A DNA stretch of 58,666 bases from Stutzerimonas azotifigens DSM 17556 (GCF_000425625.1 NZ_KE384419.1:9632-68297), one strand, 5' to 3'. Counted from the stretch's first letter, positions 29,771 to 39,468 are shown. The notes: a model not told the origin generated them from the sequence alone. Translations and numbers: made by a program.

Positions 29771-30007
29771 ATGTCGAGAGTCTGTCAAGTTACCGGTAAG
29801 GGTCCGGTAACCGGGAACAACATTTCCCACGCACACAACAAAACCCGCCGTCGTTTCCTGCCGAACCTGCAGCAGCACCGTTTCTGGGTCGAGTCCGAGA
29901 AGCGTTTCGTGCGTCTGCGCGTTTCCGCCAAGGGCATGCGTGTCATCGACAAGCGTGGCATCGACGTCGTCCTGGCCGAGCTGCGCGCTCGTGGCGAGAA
30001 GGTTTAA
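29771..30007 (+). CDS. rpmB: 50S ribosomal protein L28
   Basis: This 78-residue ribosomal protein starts [20 protein letters not shown] and is basic throughout, with the family's [17 protein letters not shown] lies before the ATG. It is the first gene of the rpmB-rpmG operon, 11 bases before rpmG. Confidence 0.98.
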   Translation: MSRVCQVTGKGPVTGNNISHAHNKTRRRFLPNLQQHRFWVESEKRFVRLRVSAKGMRVIDKRGIDVVLAELRARGEKV

Positions 30008-30018
30008 GGAGAGCAATC

Positions 30019-30174
30019 ATGCGTGACCTGATCCGTTTGGTGTCCAGCGCCGGTACCGGCCACTTCTACACCACCGACAAGAACAAGCGTACGACCCCCG
30101 ACAAGATCGAGATCAAGAAGTACGATCCGGTGGTTCGCAAGCACGTGATCTACAAGGAAGCCAAGATCAAGTAA
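30019..30174 (+). CDS. rpmG: 50S ribosomal protein L33
   Basis: Direct translation gives 51 residues, [20 protein letters not shown] to YKEAKIK, the L33 family sequence. AAGGAGAG lies before the ATG. It lacks the Cys pairs of zinc-binding L33, so it is the zinc-independent type. It starts 11 bases after rpmB and is followed by a strong terminator. Confidence 0.98.
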   Translation: MRDLIRLVSSAGTGHFYTTDKNKRTTPDKIEIKKYDPVVRKHVIYKEAKIK

Positions 30175-30191
30175 TTGATCGGCCCTTGACG

Positions 30192-30218
30192 AAAAGCCCG
30201 CCGTTCGGCGGGCTTTTT
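30192..30218 (+). terminator. Rho-independent terminator after rpmG
   Basis: AAAAGCCCGCC-GTTC-GGCGGGCTTTTT forms a GC-rich stem with a T-tract, starting 17 bases after the rpmG stop. Confidence 0.93.
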
Positions 30219-30248
30219 CTTTTGCGTTGAGCGGCGACGTCACCGTGC

Positions 30249-30270
30249 GTAGGAGCGAGCCTGCTCGCGA
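30249..30270. repeat. Single REP-like copy
   Basis: GTAGGAGCGAGCCTGCTCGCGA resembles the common Pseudomonas REP core. It lies between the rpmG terminator and the rep stop codon in a convergent gap. Confidence 0.6.
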
Positions 30271-30319
30271 ACCGCCATGGCAGCGCCCTCCGCGCGCCTC
30301 AAGAATCCGCAGTCGCGGC

Positions 30320-32329
30320 TCAGCGCTTGAGCATGGCCCGCATCGCCGCCAGCGCATCGTTGCCGCGTGCGGCCTTCGCTTCCACCGGCGCGTCTTCCTG
30401 GCCTTCCCACTCCAGGTCCTCGGGCGGCAGTTCGTCCAGGAAGCGGCTCGGCATGCACTCGATCACCTCGCCGTACTGCCGGCGCTTGGCGGCGTAGGTG
30501 AAGGCCAGCGTCTGGCGGGCGCGGGTGATGCCGACGTAGGCCAGGCGGCGCTCTTCTTCGATGGTGTCGGCCTCGATGCTGGAACGGTGCGGCAGCAGCT
30601 CCTCCTCCATGCCCATGATGAACACGTAGGGAAACTCCAGGCCCTTGGACGCGTGCAGGGTCATCATCTGCACCCCTTCGGCGCCTTCCTCTTCCTCCTG
30701 CTGGCGCTCGAGCATGTCGCGCAGGACCAGCTTGGCGATCGCCTGCTCGATGGTCATGTCGCCCTCCTCGTCGCGCTCGAGGGTGTTCTTCAGCGCGTCG
30801 ATGAGGAACCAGACGTTGCTCATGCGGAAGTCCGCAGCCTTGTCGCTGGAGGTCTGCGAGCGCACCCAGGTCTCGTAGTCGATGTCCATCACCATGCTGC
30901 GCAGCGCGGCGATCGGGTCGTTCTGCGCGCACTGCCGGCGCAGCTCGTCCATGTAGCGCTTGAAGCGCGACAGCCGCTCGGTGAAGCGCGCGTCGAGATG
31001 CTCGGACAGCCCCATTTCCTCGCAGGCCGCGTACATCGAGATCTTGCGCTCGGTGGCGTAGTTGCCGAGCTTTTCCAGCGTGGTCGAGCCGATCTCGCGG
31101 CGCGGCACGTTGATCACCCGCAGGAAGGCGTTGTCGTCGTCCGGATTGACCAGCAGGCGGAAGTAGGACATCAGGTCCTTGACCTCCTGGCGGCCGAAGA
31201 AGCTGGTGCCGCCGGAAAGCCGGTAGGGGATCTGGTGGTGCTGCAGCTTGATCTCCATCAGCTTGGCCTGATGGTTGCCGCGGTAGAGGATGGCGAAGTC
31301 GCTGTAGGGCCGGTCGGTCTTCAGGTGCAGCGTGAGGATTTCCATGGCGATGCGCTCGCATTCGGCCTCCTCGTTGCGGCAGCGGATCACCCGGATCGGG
31401 TCGCCGTGGCCCATCTCGCTCCACAGCTGCTTCTCGAACACGTGCGGGTTGTTGGCGATCAGCACGTTGGCGCACTTGAGGATGCGGCTGGTGGAGCGGT
31501 AGTTCTGCTCGAGCATCACCACCTTCAGCGAGGGGAAATCCTCCTTGAGCTGCATCAGGTTCTCCGGCCGCGCGCCGCGCCAGGCGTAGATCGACTGGTC
31601 GTCGTCGCCGACCACGGTGAACTGGGCACGGTCCTTGACCAGCAGCTTCACCAGCAGGTACTGGCTGGTGTTGGTGTCCTGGTATTCGTCGACGAGCATG
31701 TAGCGCACGCGGTTCTGCCACTTCTCGAGGATGTCGGGGTGGTCCTGGAACAGCTTCACCGGCATCAGGATGAGGTCGTCGAAGTCCACCGCGTTGTAGG
31801 CCTTGAGCGTGCGCTGGTAGTGCAGGTAGACGATCGCGGCGGTCTGCTCCTTCGGCCCGCGGGCGCTGGCCAGCGCCTCCTCGGGTAGCACCAGGTCGTT
31901 CTTCCAGGTGCCGATGAGGTTCTTGATCTCGTCGACGCCGTCGTCGCCGGCGTACTCCTTCTGCATGATGTCGGACAGCAGCGCCTTGATGTCGCCTTCA
32001 TCGAAGATCGAAAAGCCTGGCTTGTAGCCCAGCCGCGCGTGCTCCTTGCGGATGATGTTCAGGCCCAGGTTGTGGAAGGTCGACACCGTCAGGCCCTTGC
32101 CCTCGCCGGCGCGCAGCAGGCTGCCGACCCGCTCCTTCATCTCGCGCGCGGCCTTGTTGGTGAAGGTCACCGCGACGATGTACTGCGCGCGGATGCCGCA
32201 CTGCTGGATGAGGTAGGCGATCTTGCGGGTGATCACGCTGGTCTTGCCGGAACCGGCACCGGCGAGCACCAGCAGTGGGCCGCCGACGTAGTTCACGGCT
32301 TCCTGCTGCCGGGGATTGAGTCGGGACAT
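30320..32329 (-). CDS. rep: ATP-dependent DNA helicase Rep
   Basis: This 669-residue superfamily 1A 3'-5' helicase helps replication forks pass protein roadblocks. UvrD/Rep motifs are intact: LAGAGSGKTSVITRKIAYL (Walker A), VDEYQDTN (motif II), VGDDDQSIYAWRGA (motif III), EQNYRST (motif IV), TLHASKGLEFPYVF (motif V) and RLAYVGITRARQ (motif VI). Start MSRLNPRQQEAVNYV is standard for Rep. It is divergent from the GGDEF-EAL gene, as in P. aeruginosa. Confidence 0.97.
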   Translation of the reverse strand: MSRLNPRQQEAVNYVGGPLLVLAGAGSGKTSVITRKIAYLIQQCGIRAQYIVAVTFTNKAAREMKERVGSLLRAGEGKGLTVSTFHNLGLNIIRKEHARLGYKPGFSIFDEGDIKALLSDIMQKEYAGDDGVDEIKNLIGTWKNDLVLPEEALASARGPKEQTAAIVYLHYQRTLKAYNAVDFDDLILMPVKLFQDHPDILEKWQNRVRYMLVDEYQDTNTSQYLLVKLLVKDRAQFTVVGDDDQSIYAWRGARPENLMQLKEDFPSLKVVMLEQNYRSTSRILKCANVLIANNPHVFEKQLWSEMGHGDPIRVIRCRNEEAECERIAMEILTLHLKTDRPYSDFAILYRGNHQAKLMEIKLQHHQIPYRLSGGTSFFGRQEVKDLMSYFRLLVNPDDDNAFLRVINVPRREIGSTTLEKLGNYATERKISMYAACEEMGLSEHLDARFTERLSRFKRYMDELRRQCAQNDPIAALRSMVMDIDYETWVRSQTSSDKAADFRMSNVWFLIDALKNTLERDEEGDMTIEQAIAKLVLRDMLERQQEEEEGAEGVQMMTLHASKGLEFPYVFIMGMEEELLPHRSSIEADTIEEERRLAYVGITRARQTLAFTYAAKRRQYGEVIECMPSRFLDELPPEDLEWEGQEDAPVEAKAARGNDALAAMRAMLKR

Positions 32330-32571
32330 GGGCGAGGGACGGTATGCGATTGAAAGCTAGGCGCGAGTGTAGCAGGGAGACAAACACGACACCCGTCTCC
32401 ATCGCTGCCAAGGGAACCGGTCGTCGCGTCACGGGCGAAGATGGCGCCGTATTCCTTTAGCATCTCGCGGCTCAGTTGCGGCGATCTCACGTAAAAAGTG
32501 GCCGCTTGCCATAGGAAAATCATCGAATTCACCGCCAGGGCCTCGCACCCTGGTCATCCCTAGGAGAGGTT

Positions 32572-34233
32572 TTGTCCGCGTCCACCAAGCCCACGCGACT
32601 GGTTCTGTTGGCCGAGCGCGCCGACTGGATCGAGCGTCTGCGCGCATGCCTGGCTGATCGGGCGGTCGGTTTCCTGCCGCTGATCGCGCCCAGCTGGTCG
32701 GCGGTGCCGTCCGATGTGCGCGCGGCCAGCCAGGGCCTGCTGATCACCACCCCGGGCTGCCGCCCGCCGGCCGAGGCCTGTGCCTGGCCGGTCATCCTGC
32801 TGCTGGAGGAAGAGCCCGCCAGCGCGCCGACCGACGCCATCGACTGGCTGCTCGGCGATCAACTCCAACCGGAGACCCTGCGCAGGACGCTGCGTTACGC
32901 CCGCGAACGCCTGCGCCTGCAGGGCCTGCTGCAGCGCCTGTCCGCGCAGGACCCGCTCACCGGCATCGCCAACCGCCAAGGCTTCCAGGCCCAGTTGGAG
33001 AATCGCCTGGCGGAATACGGCAGCCAGGGCGTTGCGCTCGGGCTGCTCGATCTGGACCATTTCCGCCGGGTCAACGAGGCGCTCGGCCACCAGGCCGGCG
33101 ACCGCCTGATCCTGCAGGTGGTGGCGCGGCTCAAGGCGCAGCTGGAGGCCGGCGACAGCCTGGCGCGCACCGCCGGCGATGAATTCGCCCTGCTGCTTGA
33201 TGTGCGCCGCGACCCGGGCCGGCTCGAACGAATCGCCGACCGGGTGGTGGAGGCCCTCGGCGAGCCCTACTGGCTGGACGGCGAGACGCTGATGCTCGGC
33301 TGCAGCCTGGGAATCGCCCGCGCCGGCGTCGATGCCGAGCCGGACCACCTGATGTGGCACGCGCAGATCGCCATGCGCCAGGCCAAGGCCGGGCAGGGCT
33401 GCACCTGGCATCTTTACCAGGAGCGCCTGCACCGCAGCGCGCGCAGCCTGGCCGATCTGGAAGGCGAGCTGCGTCGCGCGCTGCGCCGGGACGAGCTGGA
33501 GCTGCACTACCAGCCGCGCATGAGTCTCGAGGACGGCCGTATCGTCGGCATGGAAGCGCTGGTGCGCTGGCGGCGCGGCAAGCGCGGCCTGATGGCGCCC
33601 ACCGAGTTCATTCCGATGGCCGAGGAAAGCGGCCTGATCGTGCCGCTGGGCTACTGGGTGATCGATCGCGCGCTGCGCGACATGCAGCGCCTGAACGCGC
33701 GGGGGCTGGGAGGCATGCACCTGGCGATCAACCTCTCGTTCCGCCAGTTCCAGGACAGCCAGCTGCTGCCGACCCTGCAGCGGCTGATCGCCGAGCGCGG
33801 CATCGACCCCAGCTGGCTGGAGTTCGAGCTGACCGAAACCGCGGTGATGCGCCGCAGCGACCCGGTGCGGGAGACCATGCAGGCGCTCGAGACCCTGGGT
33901 GTGCGTTTTTCCCTCGATGACTTCGGCACCGGCTTCTCCTCGTTCGTGCACCTCAAGAGCCTGCCGGTGGCGCTGCTGAAGATCGACCGCAGCTTCATCC
34001 TCGCCATAGAAGAGCGACCCGAGGGGCATCGGCTGGTGCAGGCGATGATCGCGCTGGGCCGCAACCTGCGGCTGGAGGTGGTGGCCGAAGGAGTGGAAAC
34101 GCCCAGGCAGCTGGCCCTGCTGCGCAACCTGGGTGCTGACCAGGTGCAGGGCTACCTGGTCAGCAAGCCGCTGCCGATCAACGAACTGTTCGACTTCTTC
34201 GCCGAGGGGCGTCGCGCCCCGGTCGGCGCCTGA
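32572..34233 (+). CDS. proE: GGDEF-EAL cyclic-di-GMP enzyme (ProE-like)
   Basis: This 553-residue cytoplasmic protein has an unrecognised N-terminal region (1-120), a GGDEF domain (about 125-290) and an EAL domain (about 300-545). The diguanylate-cyclase signature reads AGDEF rather than GGDEF and may still be active or act as a GTP-sensing module. The EAL domain keeps EALVRW, NLSFRQF, ELTET, DDFGTGFSSFVHL, KIDRSF and EGVET, so phosphodiesterase activity is expected. The start is TTG with AGGAG at 32562-32566. As I recall, the P. aeruginosa gene next to rep (PA5295) was named proE for a strong phosphodiesterase. Homology to it is inferred from position and domain layout. Confidence 0.9.
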   Translation: MSASTKPTRLVLLAERADWIERLRACLADRAVGFLPLIAPSWSAVPSDVRAASQGLLITTPGCRPPAEACAWPVILLLEEEPASAPTDAIDWLLGDQLQPETLRRTLRYARERLRLQGLLQRLSAQDPLTGIANRQGFQAQLENRLAEYGSQGVALGLLDLDHFRRVNEALGHQAGDRLILQVVARLKAQLEAGDSLARTAGDEFALLLDVRRDPGRLERIADRVVEALGEPYWLDGETLMLGCSLGIARAGVDAEPDHLMWHAQIAMRQAKAGQGCTWHLYQERLHRSARSLADLEGELRRALRRDELELHYQPRMSLEDGRIVGMEALVRWRRGKRGLMAPTEFIPMAEESGLIVPLGYWVIDRALRDMQRLNARGLGGMHLAINLSFRQFQDSQLLPTLQRLIAERGIDPSWLEFELTETAVMRRSDPVRETMQALETLGVRFSLDDFGTGFSSFVHLKSLPVALLKIDRSFILAIEERPEGHRLVQAMIALGRNLRLEVVAEGVETPRQLALLRNLGADQVQGYLVSKPLPINELFDFFAEGRRAPVGA

Positions 34234-34236
34234 GCC

Positions 34237-35733
34237 TCAGGACTGGCTGCCGGGGCGGTACTGCAGCGCCTCGGCCAGATGCGCCCGGGTGATGACGTCG
34301 GATTCCTCGAGATCGGCGAGCGTGCGGGCCACCTTGAGCAGCCGATGCGCCGCGCGCAGCGACAGCCCCAGCCGTTCGCAGGCGCGTTCGAGCCATTGCC
34401 GGTCCTCGTCGGCCAGCGCGCAGTGCGCCTTCAGGCCGGCGAGGTCGAGGAAGGCGTTGGCGCAGCCTTGGCGCGCCAGCTGCCGTGCCCGGGCGCCGGC
34501 CACCAGCGCGGCCGCCTCCGCGCTGCTCTGGCCGGGGGCGGCGCTGGCGCCGAGCGCGGTGGCTTCGCGCGCCACCGTCAGGTGCAGGTCGATGCGATCG
34601 AGCAGCGGGCCGGATAGCTTGCCGCGGTAGCGCTGGATCTGGTCCGGCGTGCAGCGACAGCGCCCGCTGGGGTCGCCGAGGTAGCCGCACGGGCAGGGAT
34701 TCATCGCCGCGACCAGTTGGAAGCGTGCCGGGAAACTCACCTTGTCGCGCGCCCGGGCGATCACGATCTGGCCGCTCTCCAGCGGCTCGCGCAGCACTTC
34801 CAGCACCTTGCGGTCGAACTCCGGCAGTTCGTCGAGGAACAGCACGCCCTGGTGCGCCAGGGTGATCTCGCCCGGCCGTGGGCGGCTGCCGCCGCCGACC
34901 AGCGCCGGGCCCGAGGCGCTGTGATGCGGCTGGCGGAACGGCCGCTGCGGCCAGTGCTCCAGCGGCCCCTGGGCGGCCACCGAATGGATCGCCGCGACTT
35001 CCAGCGCCTCGCTTTCGTCCAGCGGCGGCAGCAGCCCGGGCAGGCGGCTGGCGAGCAGGGTCTTGCCGGTGCCCGGCGGGCCCGAAAACAGCAGGTTGTG
35101 CGAACCGGCCGCGGCGATCAGCAGGCCGCGCTTGGCGGCGAGCTGGCCCTGCACGTCCGCCAGGTCGGGGTAGGGCAGGGTACGCCGCAGCAGGCCGGCG
35201 GCCTGGTAGCGCGGCAGCGGCTGCTGGCCATTGAGGTGTGCGGCGACCTCGAGCAGGTGCTCGGCCGCATGGACCACCAGCCCGGAGGCGAGGCTGGCTT
35301 CCTCGGCATTGGCCTTGGGGACGATCAGGGCGCGCCCGGCGGCGCGTGCCGCCAGGGCCGCCGGCAGCACGCCCTGCACCGGCCTGAGCGCTCCGGAAAG
35401 CGCCAGCTCGCCGAGGCATTCGGCACCGCCCAGGCAACCTTCGGGCAACTGGCCGCTGGCGGCGAGAATGCCCAGGGCGATGGCCAGGTCGAAGCGCCCG
35501 CCGTCCTTCGGCAGGTCGGCGGGCGCCAGGTTGAGGGTGATGCGGCGGGCCGGGAAGTCGAACCCGGAGGTGAGGATGGCGCTGCGCACGCGGTCCTTGC
35601 TTTCCTTGACCGCGGTTTCCGGCAGGCCGACCAGCGCCAGCGACGGTAGGCCATTGGCCAGGTGCGCCTCGACCGTCACGGCAGGCGCCTCCACGCCCAC
35701 CTGGGCGCGGCTGAAAACGATCGCCAGGGACAT
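34237..35733 (-). CDS. yifB: YifB family Mg-chelatase-like AAA+ ATPase
   Basis: This 498-residue protein is of the YifB/ComM group; ComM is a hexameric helicase that promotes branch migration in natural transformation. The N-terminal Lon-like fold (about 1-170: ALVGLPETAVKESKDRVRSA) is followed by an AAA+ module with Walker A FSGPPGTGKTLLASRLPG, and FLDELPEFDRKVLEVLREPLE. A C-terminal Mg-chelatase domain has AHRLLKVARTLADLE. It is convergent with the GGDEF-EAL gene (3-base gap) and followed upstream by ubiK. A ComM role is likely if the strain is transformable. Confidence 0.93.
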   Translation of the reverse strand: MSLAIVFSRAQVGVEAPAVTVEAHLANGLPSLALVGLPETAVKESKDRVRSAILTSGFDFPARRITLNLAPADLPKDGGRFDLAIALGILAASGQLPEGCLGGAECLGELALSGALRPVQGVLPAALAARAAGRALIVPKANAEEASLASGLVVHAAEHLLEVAAHLNGQQPLPRYQAAGLLRRTLPYPDLADVQGQLAAKRGLLIAAAGSHNLLFSGPPGTGKTLLASRLPGLLPPLDESEALEVAAIHSVAAQGPLEHWPQRPFRQPHHSASGPALVGGGSRPRPGEITLAHQGVLFLDELPEFDRKVLEVLREPLESGQIVIARARDKVSFPARFQLVAAMNPCPCGYLGDPSGRCRCTPDQIQRYRGKLSGPLLDRIDLHLTVAREATALGASAAPGQSSAEAAALVAGARARQLARQGCANAFLDLAGLKAHCALADEDRQWLERACERLGLSLRAAHRLLKVARTLADLEESDVITRAHLAEALQYRPGSQS

Positions 35734-35765
35734 CTTCGATCACTCCTTGATCGTGACGGGGCCCG

Positions 35766-36029
35766 TTATTCGGCGGGCGGTGGCGTCAGCTTCTGCTCCA
35801 GTTCCGCGACCCGCGCTTCGAGCGCCTCGAGGCGCGCGCGGGTGCGGGCCAGCACGACCATCTGGCTGTCGAACTCCTCGCGGCTGACCACGTCCAGCTT
35901 GCCCAGCGCGCTCTGCACGAGCGCCTTGAACTGCGCCTCGAATTCGGCGCGCGGAAGCGGCGACTCACCGTTGAAAAGGCGCGACGCCTGGGCGCCGAGG
36001 GCATCGAGAAAGGCTTTTGGCGGCAACAT
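35766..36029 (-). CDS. ubiK: Ubiquinone biosynthesis accessory factor UbiK (BMFP family)
   Basis: This 87-residue coiled-coil protein starts MLPPKAFLDALGAQASRLF, has the family DVVSREEFDSQMVVLARTRARLEALEARVAELE and ends in a Pro-rich tail. In E. coli UbiK binds UbiJ to support aerobic ubiquinone synthesis. I chose the ATG at 36029; the longer frame upstream is not family-like. It is divergent from glnK and 32 bases from yifB. Confidence 0.93.
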   Translation of the reverse strand: MLPPKAFLDALGAQASRLFNGESPLPRAEFEAQFKALVQSALGKLDVVSREEFDSQMVVLARTRARLEALEARVAELEQKLTPPPAE

Positions 36030-36099
36030 GCACGTGCGCTCCTGTCTGCAAGGCGCTGAAGTGTAACACGGTGAAAATCGGCGTCCCCGGGCGTGCCGT

Positions 36100-36147
36100 G
36101 CACACATTTAGATCAAGGTTGGCAGTGCGGTAGCACCAATTTAGTGC
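36100..36147. promoter_or_regulatory. Two candidate NtrC enhancer sites
   Basis: Site 2, GCACCAATTTAGTGC (36133-36147), matches the GCAC-N7-GTGC core of the NtrC consensus. Site 1, GCACACATTTAGATC (36100-36114), keeps the left half and the ATTTA centre but has a weak right half. They are 33 bases apart, three helical turns, and end about 75 bases before the sigma54 promoter. Confidence 0.65.
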
Positions 36148-36221
36148 GAAGCATGTCTTCTCCATATGCCCCGACGTCGGCCTCGGCCGCATAGGCCTTG
36201 CCGTTCGGGCATCGATGCAAC

Positions 36222-36238
36222 TTGGCACCCTTTCTGCT
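36222..36238 (+). promoter_or_regulatory. Sigma54 promoter of glnK-amtB1-amtB2
   Basis: TTGGCACCCTTTCTGCT carries GG and GC dinucleotides 12 bases apart, close to the TGGCAC-N5-TTGC consensus. With the NtrC-like sites upstream it indicates nitrogen-limitation control. Initiation would fall near 36248, leaving a leader of about 185 bases. Confidence 0.85.
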
Positions 36239-36255
36239 TCAGGCCCCATGTCGCG

Positions 36256-36279
36256 TGCACCATCCTAGGGGCTGGTGCA
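36256..36279 (+). promoter_or_regulatory. Inverted repeat at the start of the glnK leader
   Basis: TGCACC and GGTGCA (36256-36261 and 36274-36279) are separated by 12 bases just after the predicted sigma54 start point. The arms match NtrC half-sites, but the standard spacer is 5, so this may be an RNA hairpin or a non-standard NtrC site. Confidence 0.45.
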
Positions 36280-36417
36280 AGAAGGACGAGGTAAGGATGT
36301 TCGTCGGCGCGGTTGATGGTGTCGGAGGGCCGACCGGTGGGGTCGGCGCGTTACAACAACCAGACACTGAGCTTAGACTTGAGCCGGGGTTCGTACTTCT
36401 GGGGCAAGTCCACCTAA

Positions 36418-36771
<354 letters not shown>

Positions 36772-36803
36772 GCGCCTCCTAACCCCCGCCCCAGGAGTAA
36801 GAC

Positions 36804-38123
36804 ATGACTCTGCGAAGTTTCGCAGGGCTAGGAGCCCTTTTGTCCCTGCTTTTTGTGCCCGGCCTGGCCGTGGCCCAGGAGGCGATGCTCGATAGCGGCG
36901 ACACGGCCTGGATGCTGACCGCCACCGCGCTGGTGCTGTTCATGACCATCCCGGGCCTGGCGCTGTTCTACGGCGGCATGGTCCGCTCGAAGAACATCCT
37001 CTCGGTGATGATGCAGTGCTTCGCCATCACCGGCCTGATCAGCATCCTCTGGATGATCTACGGCTACAGCCTGGCCTTCGATACCAGCGGTATGGAAGCC
37101 GGCGTGACCAACTTCAATTCCTTCGTCGGTGGCCTGGAACGGGCCTTCCTCGCGGGACTGACGACGGACAGCCTGGTCGGCGCCTTCCCCGAGAGCGTTT
37201 TCGTCACCTTCCAGATGACCTTCGCCATCATCACCCCGGCGCTGATCGTCGGTGCCTTCGCCGAGCGCATGAAGTTCTCGGCGATGCTGGTGTTCATGGC
37301 GCTGTGGTTCACCTTCGTCTACGCACCGATCGCGCACATGGTCTGGAGCGGCGACGGCGGCCTGATGTGGGACTGGGGCGTGCTGGACTTCGCCGGCGGC
37401 ACCGTGGTGCACATCAACGCCGGTGTCGCCGGCCTGATCGCCTGCCTGGTGATCGGCAAGCGCAAGGGCTATCCGAACGTCGCCATGGCGCCGCACAACC
37501 TGGGCTACACCCTGGTCGGCGCCGCCATGCTGTGGATCGGCTGGTTCGGCTTCAACGCCGGCTCGGCGGTGGCGGCCAACGGCACCGCCGGCATGGCCAT
37601 GCTGGTGACGCAGATCGCCACCGCGGCTGCCGCGCTGGCCTGGATGTTCGCCGAGTGGGCGACCCACGGCAAACCGAGCGCCCTGGGCATCGCCTCGGGC
37701 GTGGTCGCCGGTCTGGTCGCCATCACGCCGGCCGCAGGCACCGCCGGACCGGTCGGGGCACTGGTGATCGGCCTGGTGTCCGGCGTGGTGTGCTTCTTCT
37801 GCGCCACCAGCCTCAAGCGCCGGCTCGGCTACGACGACTCCCTGGATGCGTTCGGCGTACATGGCATCGGCGGCATCGTCGGCGCACTGCTCACCGGCGT
37901 GTTCGCCGCTCCGTCGCTGGGCGGTTTCGGCGAGGTGGAGAACATCGCCGCGCAGTTCTTCATCCAGTTCAAGGGCGTGCTGTTCACGGTGGTCTACACG
38001 GCGGTAGTGACCTTCGTGATCCTCAAGGTCCTGGATCTGGTGATGGGCCTGCGCGTCGGCGAGGAGCAGGAGACGATCGGTCTCGATCTCTCCGCACATA
38101 ACGAACGCGGCTACAACCTGTAA
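36804..38123 (+). CDS. amtB1: Ammonium transporter AmtB, copy 1
   Basis: This 439-residue protein has a signal peptide (to about VAQEA, residue 26) and eleven membrane segments of the Amt/Rh fold. It conducts ammonium/ammonia across the inner membrane as a trimer. Pore histidines lie in DFAGGTVVHINAG and DAFGVHGIGGIVGA. The C-terminal GLRVGEEQETIGLDLSAHNERGYNL is the cytoplasmic tail that GlnK contacts. It starts 32 bases after glnK, with AGGAG before the ATG, and is followed by a second amtB. Confidence 0.96.
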   Translation: MTLRSFAGLGALLSLLFVPGLAVAQEAMLDSGDTAWMLTATALVLFMTIPGLALFYGGMVRSKNILSVMMQCFAITGLISILWMIYGYSLAFDTSGMEAGVTNFNSFVGGLERAFLAGLTTDSLVGAFPESVFVTFQMTFAIITPALIVGAFAERMKFSAMLVFMALWFTFVYAPIAHMVWSGDGGLMWDWGVLDFAGGTVVHINAGVAGLIACLVIGKRKGYPNVAMAPHNLGYTLVGAAMLWIGWFGFNAGSAVAANGTAGMAMLVTQIATAAAALAWMFAEWATHGKPSALGIASGVVAGLVAITPAAGTAGPVGALVIGLVSGVVCFFCATSLKRRLGYDDSLDAFGVHGIGGIVGALLTGVFAAPSLGGFGEVENIAAQFFIQFKGVLFTVVYTAVVTFVILKVLDLVMGLRVGEEQETIGLDLSAHNERGYNL

Positions 38124-38200
38124 GCACACGGAGCGCCCGGAGCCAACCCCGGGCCACTTAAACCGACTAGCGCCCCCGGCGCTACGGCAAGAGGTGAAAA

Positions 38201-39454
38201 ATGGACAACACAGCAATGATCGGAGTCCAGTACGGGCTCGACACCTTCTACTTCCTCATCTGCGGTGCCCTGGTCATGTGGATGGCCGCGGGCTTCGCCA
38301 TGCTCGAATCGGGCCTGGTACGCGCCAAGAACACCACCGAGATCCTGACTAAGAACATCGTGCTCTACGCGGTGGCCTCGGTCATGTACCTGCTGGTGGG
38401 CTACTACATCATGTACTCGAGCCCCGAAGGCGGCATCCTGCCGAGCCTGGGCTTCCTGATCGGTGACGAGAACGCCGTGGACGTGGTCGCCGCCGGTGGC
38501 GAGGACGCGCCCTACTACGCGGCGCGTTCGGACTTCTTCTTCCAGATCGTGTTCACCGCCACCGCCATGTCGGTGGTCTCCGGTGCGGTCGCCGAGCGGA
38601 TGAAGCTCTGGGCCTTCCTCGCCTTCGCCGTGGTGATGACCGGCTTCATTTACCCGATTCAAGGCTTCTGGAAGTGGGGCGGCGGTTTCCTCGACGAGGC
38701 CGGCTTCCTCGACTACGCCGGTTCCGGTGTGGTGCACATGACCGGTGCTGCTGCCGCGCTGGCCGGTGTCCTGCTGCTCGGTGCGCGCAAGGGCAAGTAC
38801 GGTCCCAACGGCCAGATCAACGCCTTCCCCGGCGCCAACCTGCCGCTGGCCACCCTCGGCACCTTCATTCTCTGGCTGGGCTGGTTCGGCTTCAACGGCG
38901 GCTCGCAGCTGCGCATGAGCACCATCGAGGACGCCAACGCCGTCGCCCAGGTGTTCGTCAACACCAACCTGGCGGCTGCCGGCGGCCTGATCGCAGCGAT
39001 GATCGTCGCCCGCCTGATGTTCGGCAAGGCCGACCTGACCATGATTCTCAACGGTGCCCTGGCCGGCCTGGTCGCGATCACCGCCGAACCACTCACCCCG
39101 AGCGCCCTGCAGGCGGCCCTGATCGGTGGGGTCGGCGGCGTGCTGGTGGTGTTCAGCATCCTGACCCTGGATAAATTCAAGATCGACGATCCGGTCGGTG
39201 CCATCTCGGTCCACGGCGTGGTCGGCATCTGGGGCGTGCTGGCGGTGTGCTTCACCAACCCGGACGCCAGCCTCGGCGCCCAGCTGCTCGGCATCGTCTG
39301 CATCTTCGCCTGGGTGTTCATCGCCAGCCTGATCGTCTGGGCGATCATCAAGGCGGTGATCGGCCTGCGCGTCAGCGAGGAAGAGGAATACGCCGGCGTC
39401 GACATCTCCGAATGCGGGATGGAAGCCTACCCGGAGTTCACCCGCAAGGCGTGA
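38201..39454 (+). CDS. amtB2: Ammonium transporter AmtB, copy 2
   Basis: This 417-residue Amt protein starts directly with a membrane helix (TFYFLICGALVMWMAAGFAM) and has no signal peptide like copy 1. Pore histidines are in GSGVVHMTGAAAAL and GAISVHGVVGIWG. It carries an acidic tail EEEEYAGVDISECGMEAYPE, different from copy 1. The copies are clearly diverged and not a recent duplication. It starts 77 bases after amtB1 with AAGAGGTG before the ATG and ends at a strong terminator, so the three genes probably form one operon. Tandem amtB1-amtB2 genes are known, as I recall, from the P. stutzeri group. Confidence 0.95.
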   Translation: MDNTAMIGVQYGLDTFYFLICGALVMWMAAGFAMLESGLVRAKNTTEILTKNIVLYAVASVMYLLVGYYIMYSSPEGGILPSLGFLIGDENAVDVVAAGGEDAPYYAARSDFFFQIVFTATAMSVVSGAVAERMKLWAFLAFAVVMTGFIYPIQGFWKWGGGFLDEAGFLDYAGSGVVHMTGAAAALAGVLLLGARKGKYGPNGQINAFPGANLPLATLGTFILWLGWFGFNGGSQLRMSTIEDANAVAQVFVNTNLAAAGGLIAAMIVARLMFGKADLTMILNGALAGLVAITAEPLTPSALQAALIGGVGGVLVVFSILTLDKFKIDDPVGAISVHGVVGIWGVLAVCFTNPDASLGAQLLGIVCIFAWVFIASLIVWAIIKAVIGLRVSEEEEYAGVDISECGMEAYPEFTRKA

Positions 39455-39468
39455 TCTTCCGAAGTCTG

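Noticed and set aside
36256..36279. TGCACC-N12-GGTGCA as a standard NtrC enhancer
   Set aside because: The arms fit but the spacer is 12 rather than 5 and it lies downstream of the sigma54 promoter, so I list it only as an inverted repeat.
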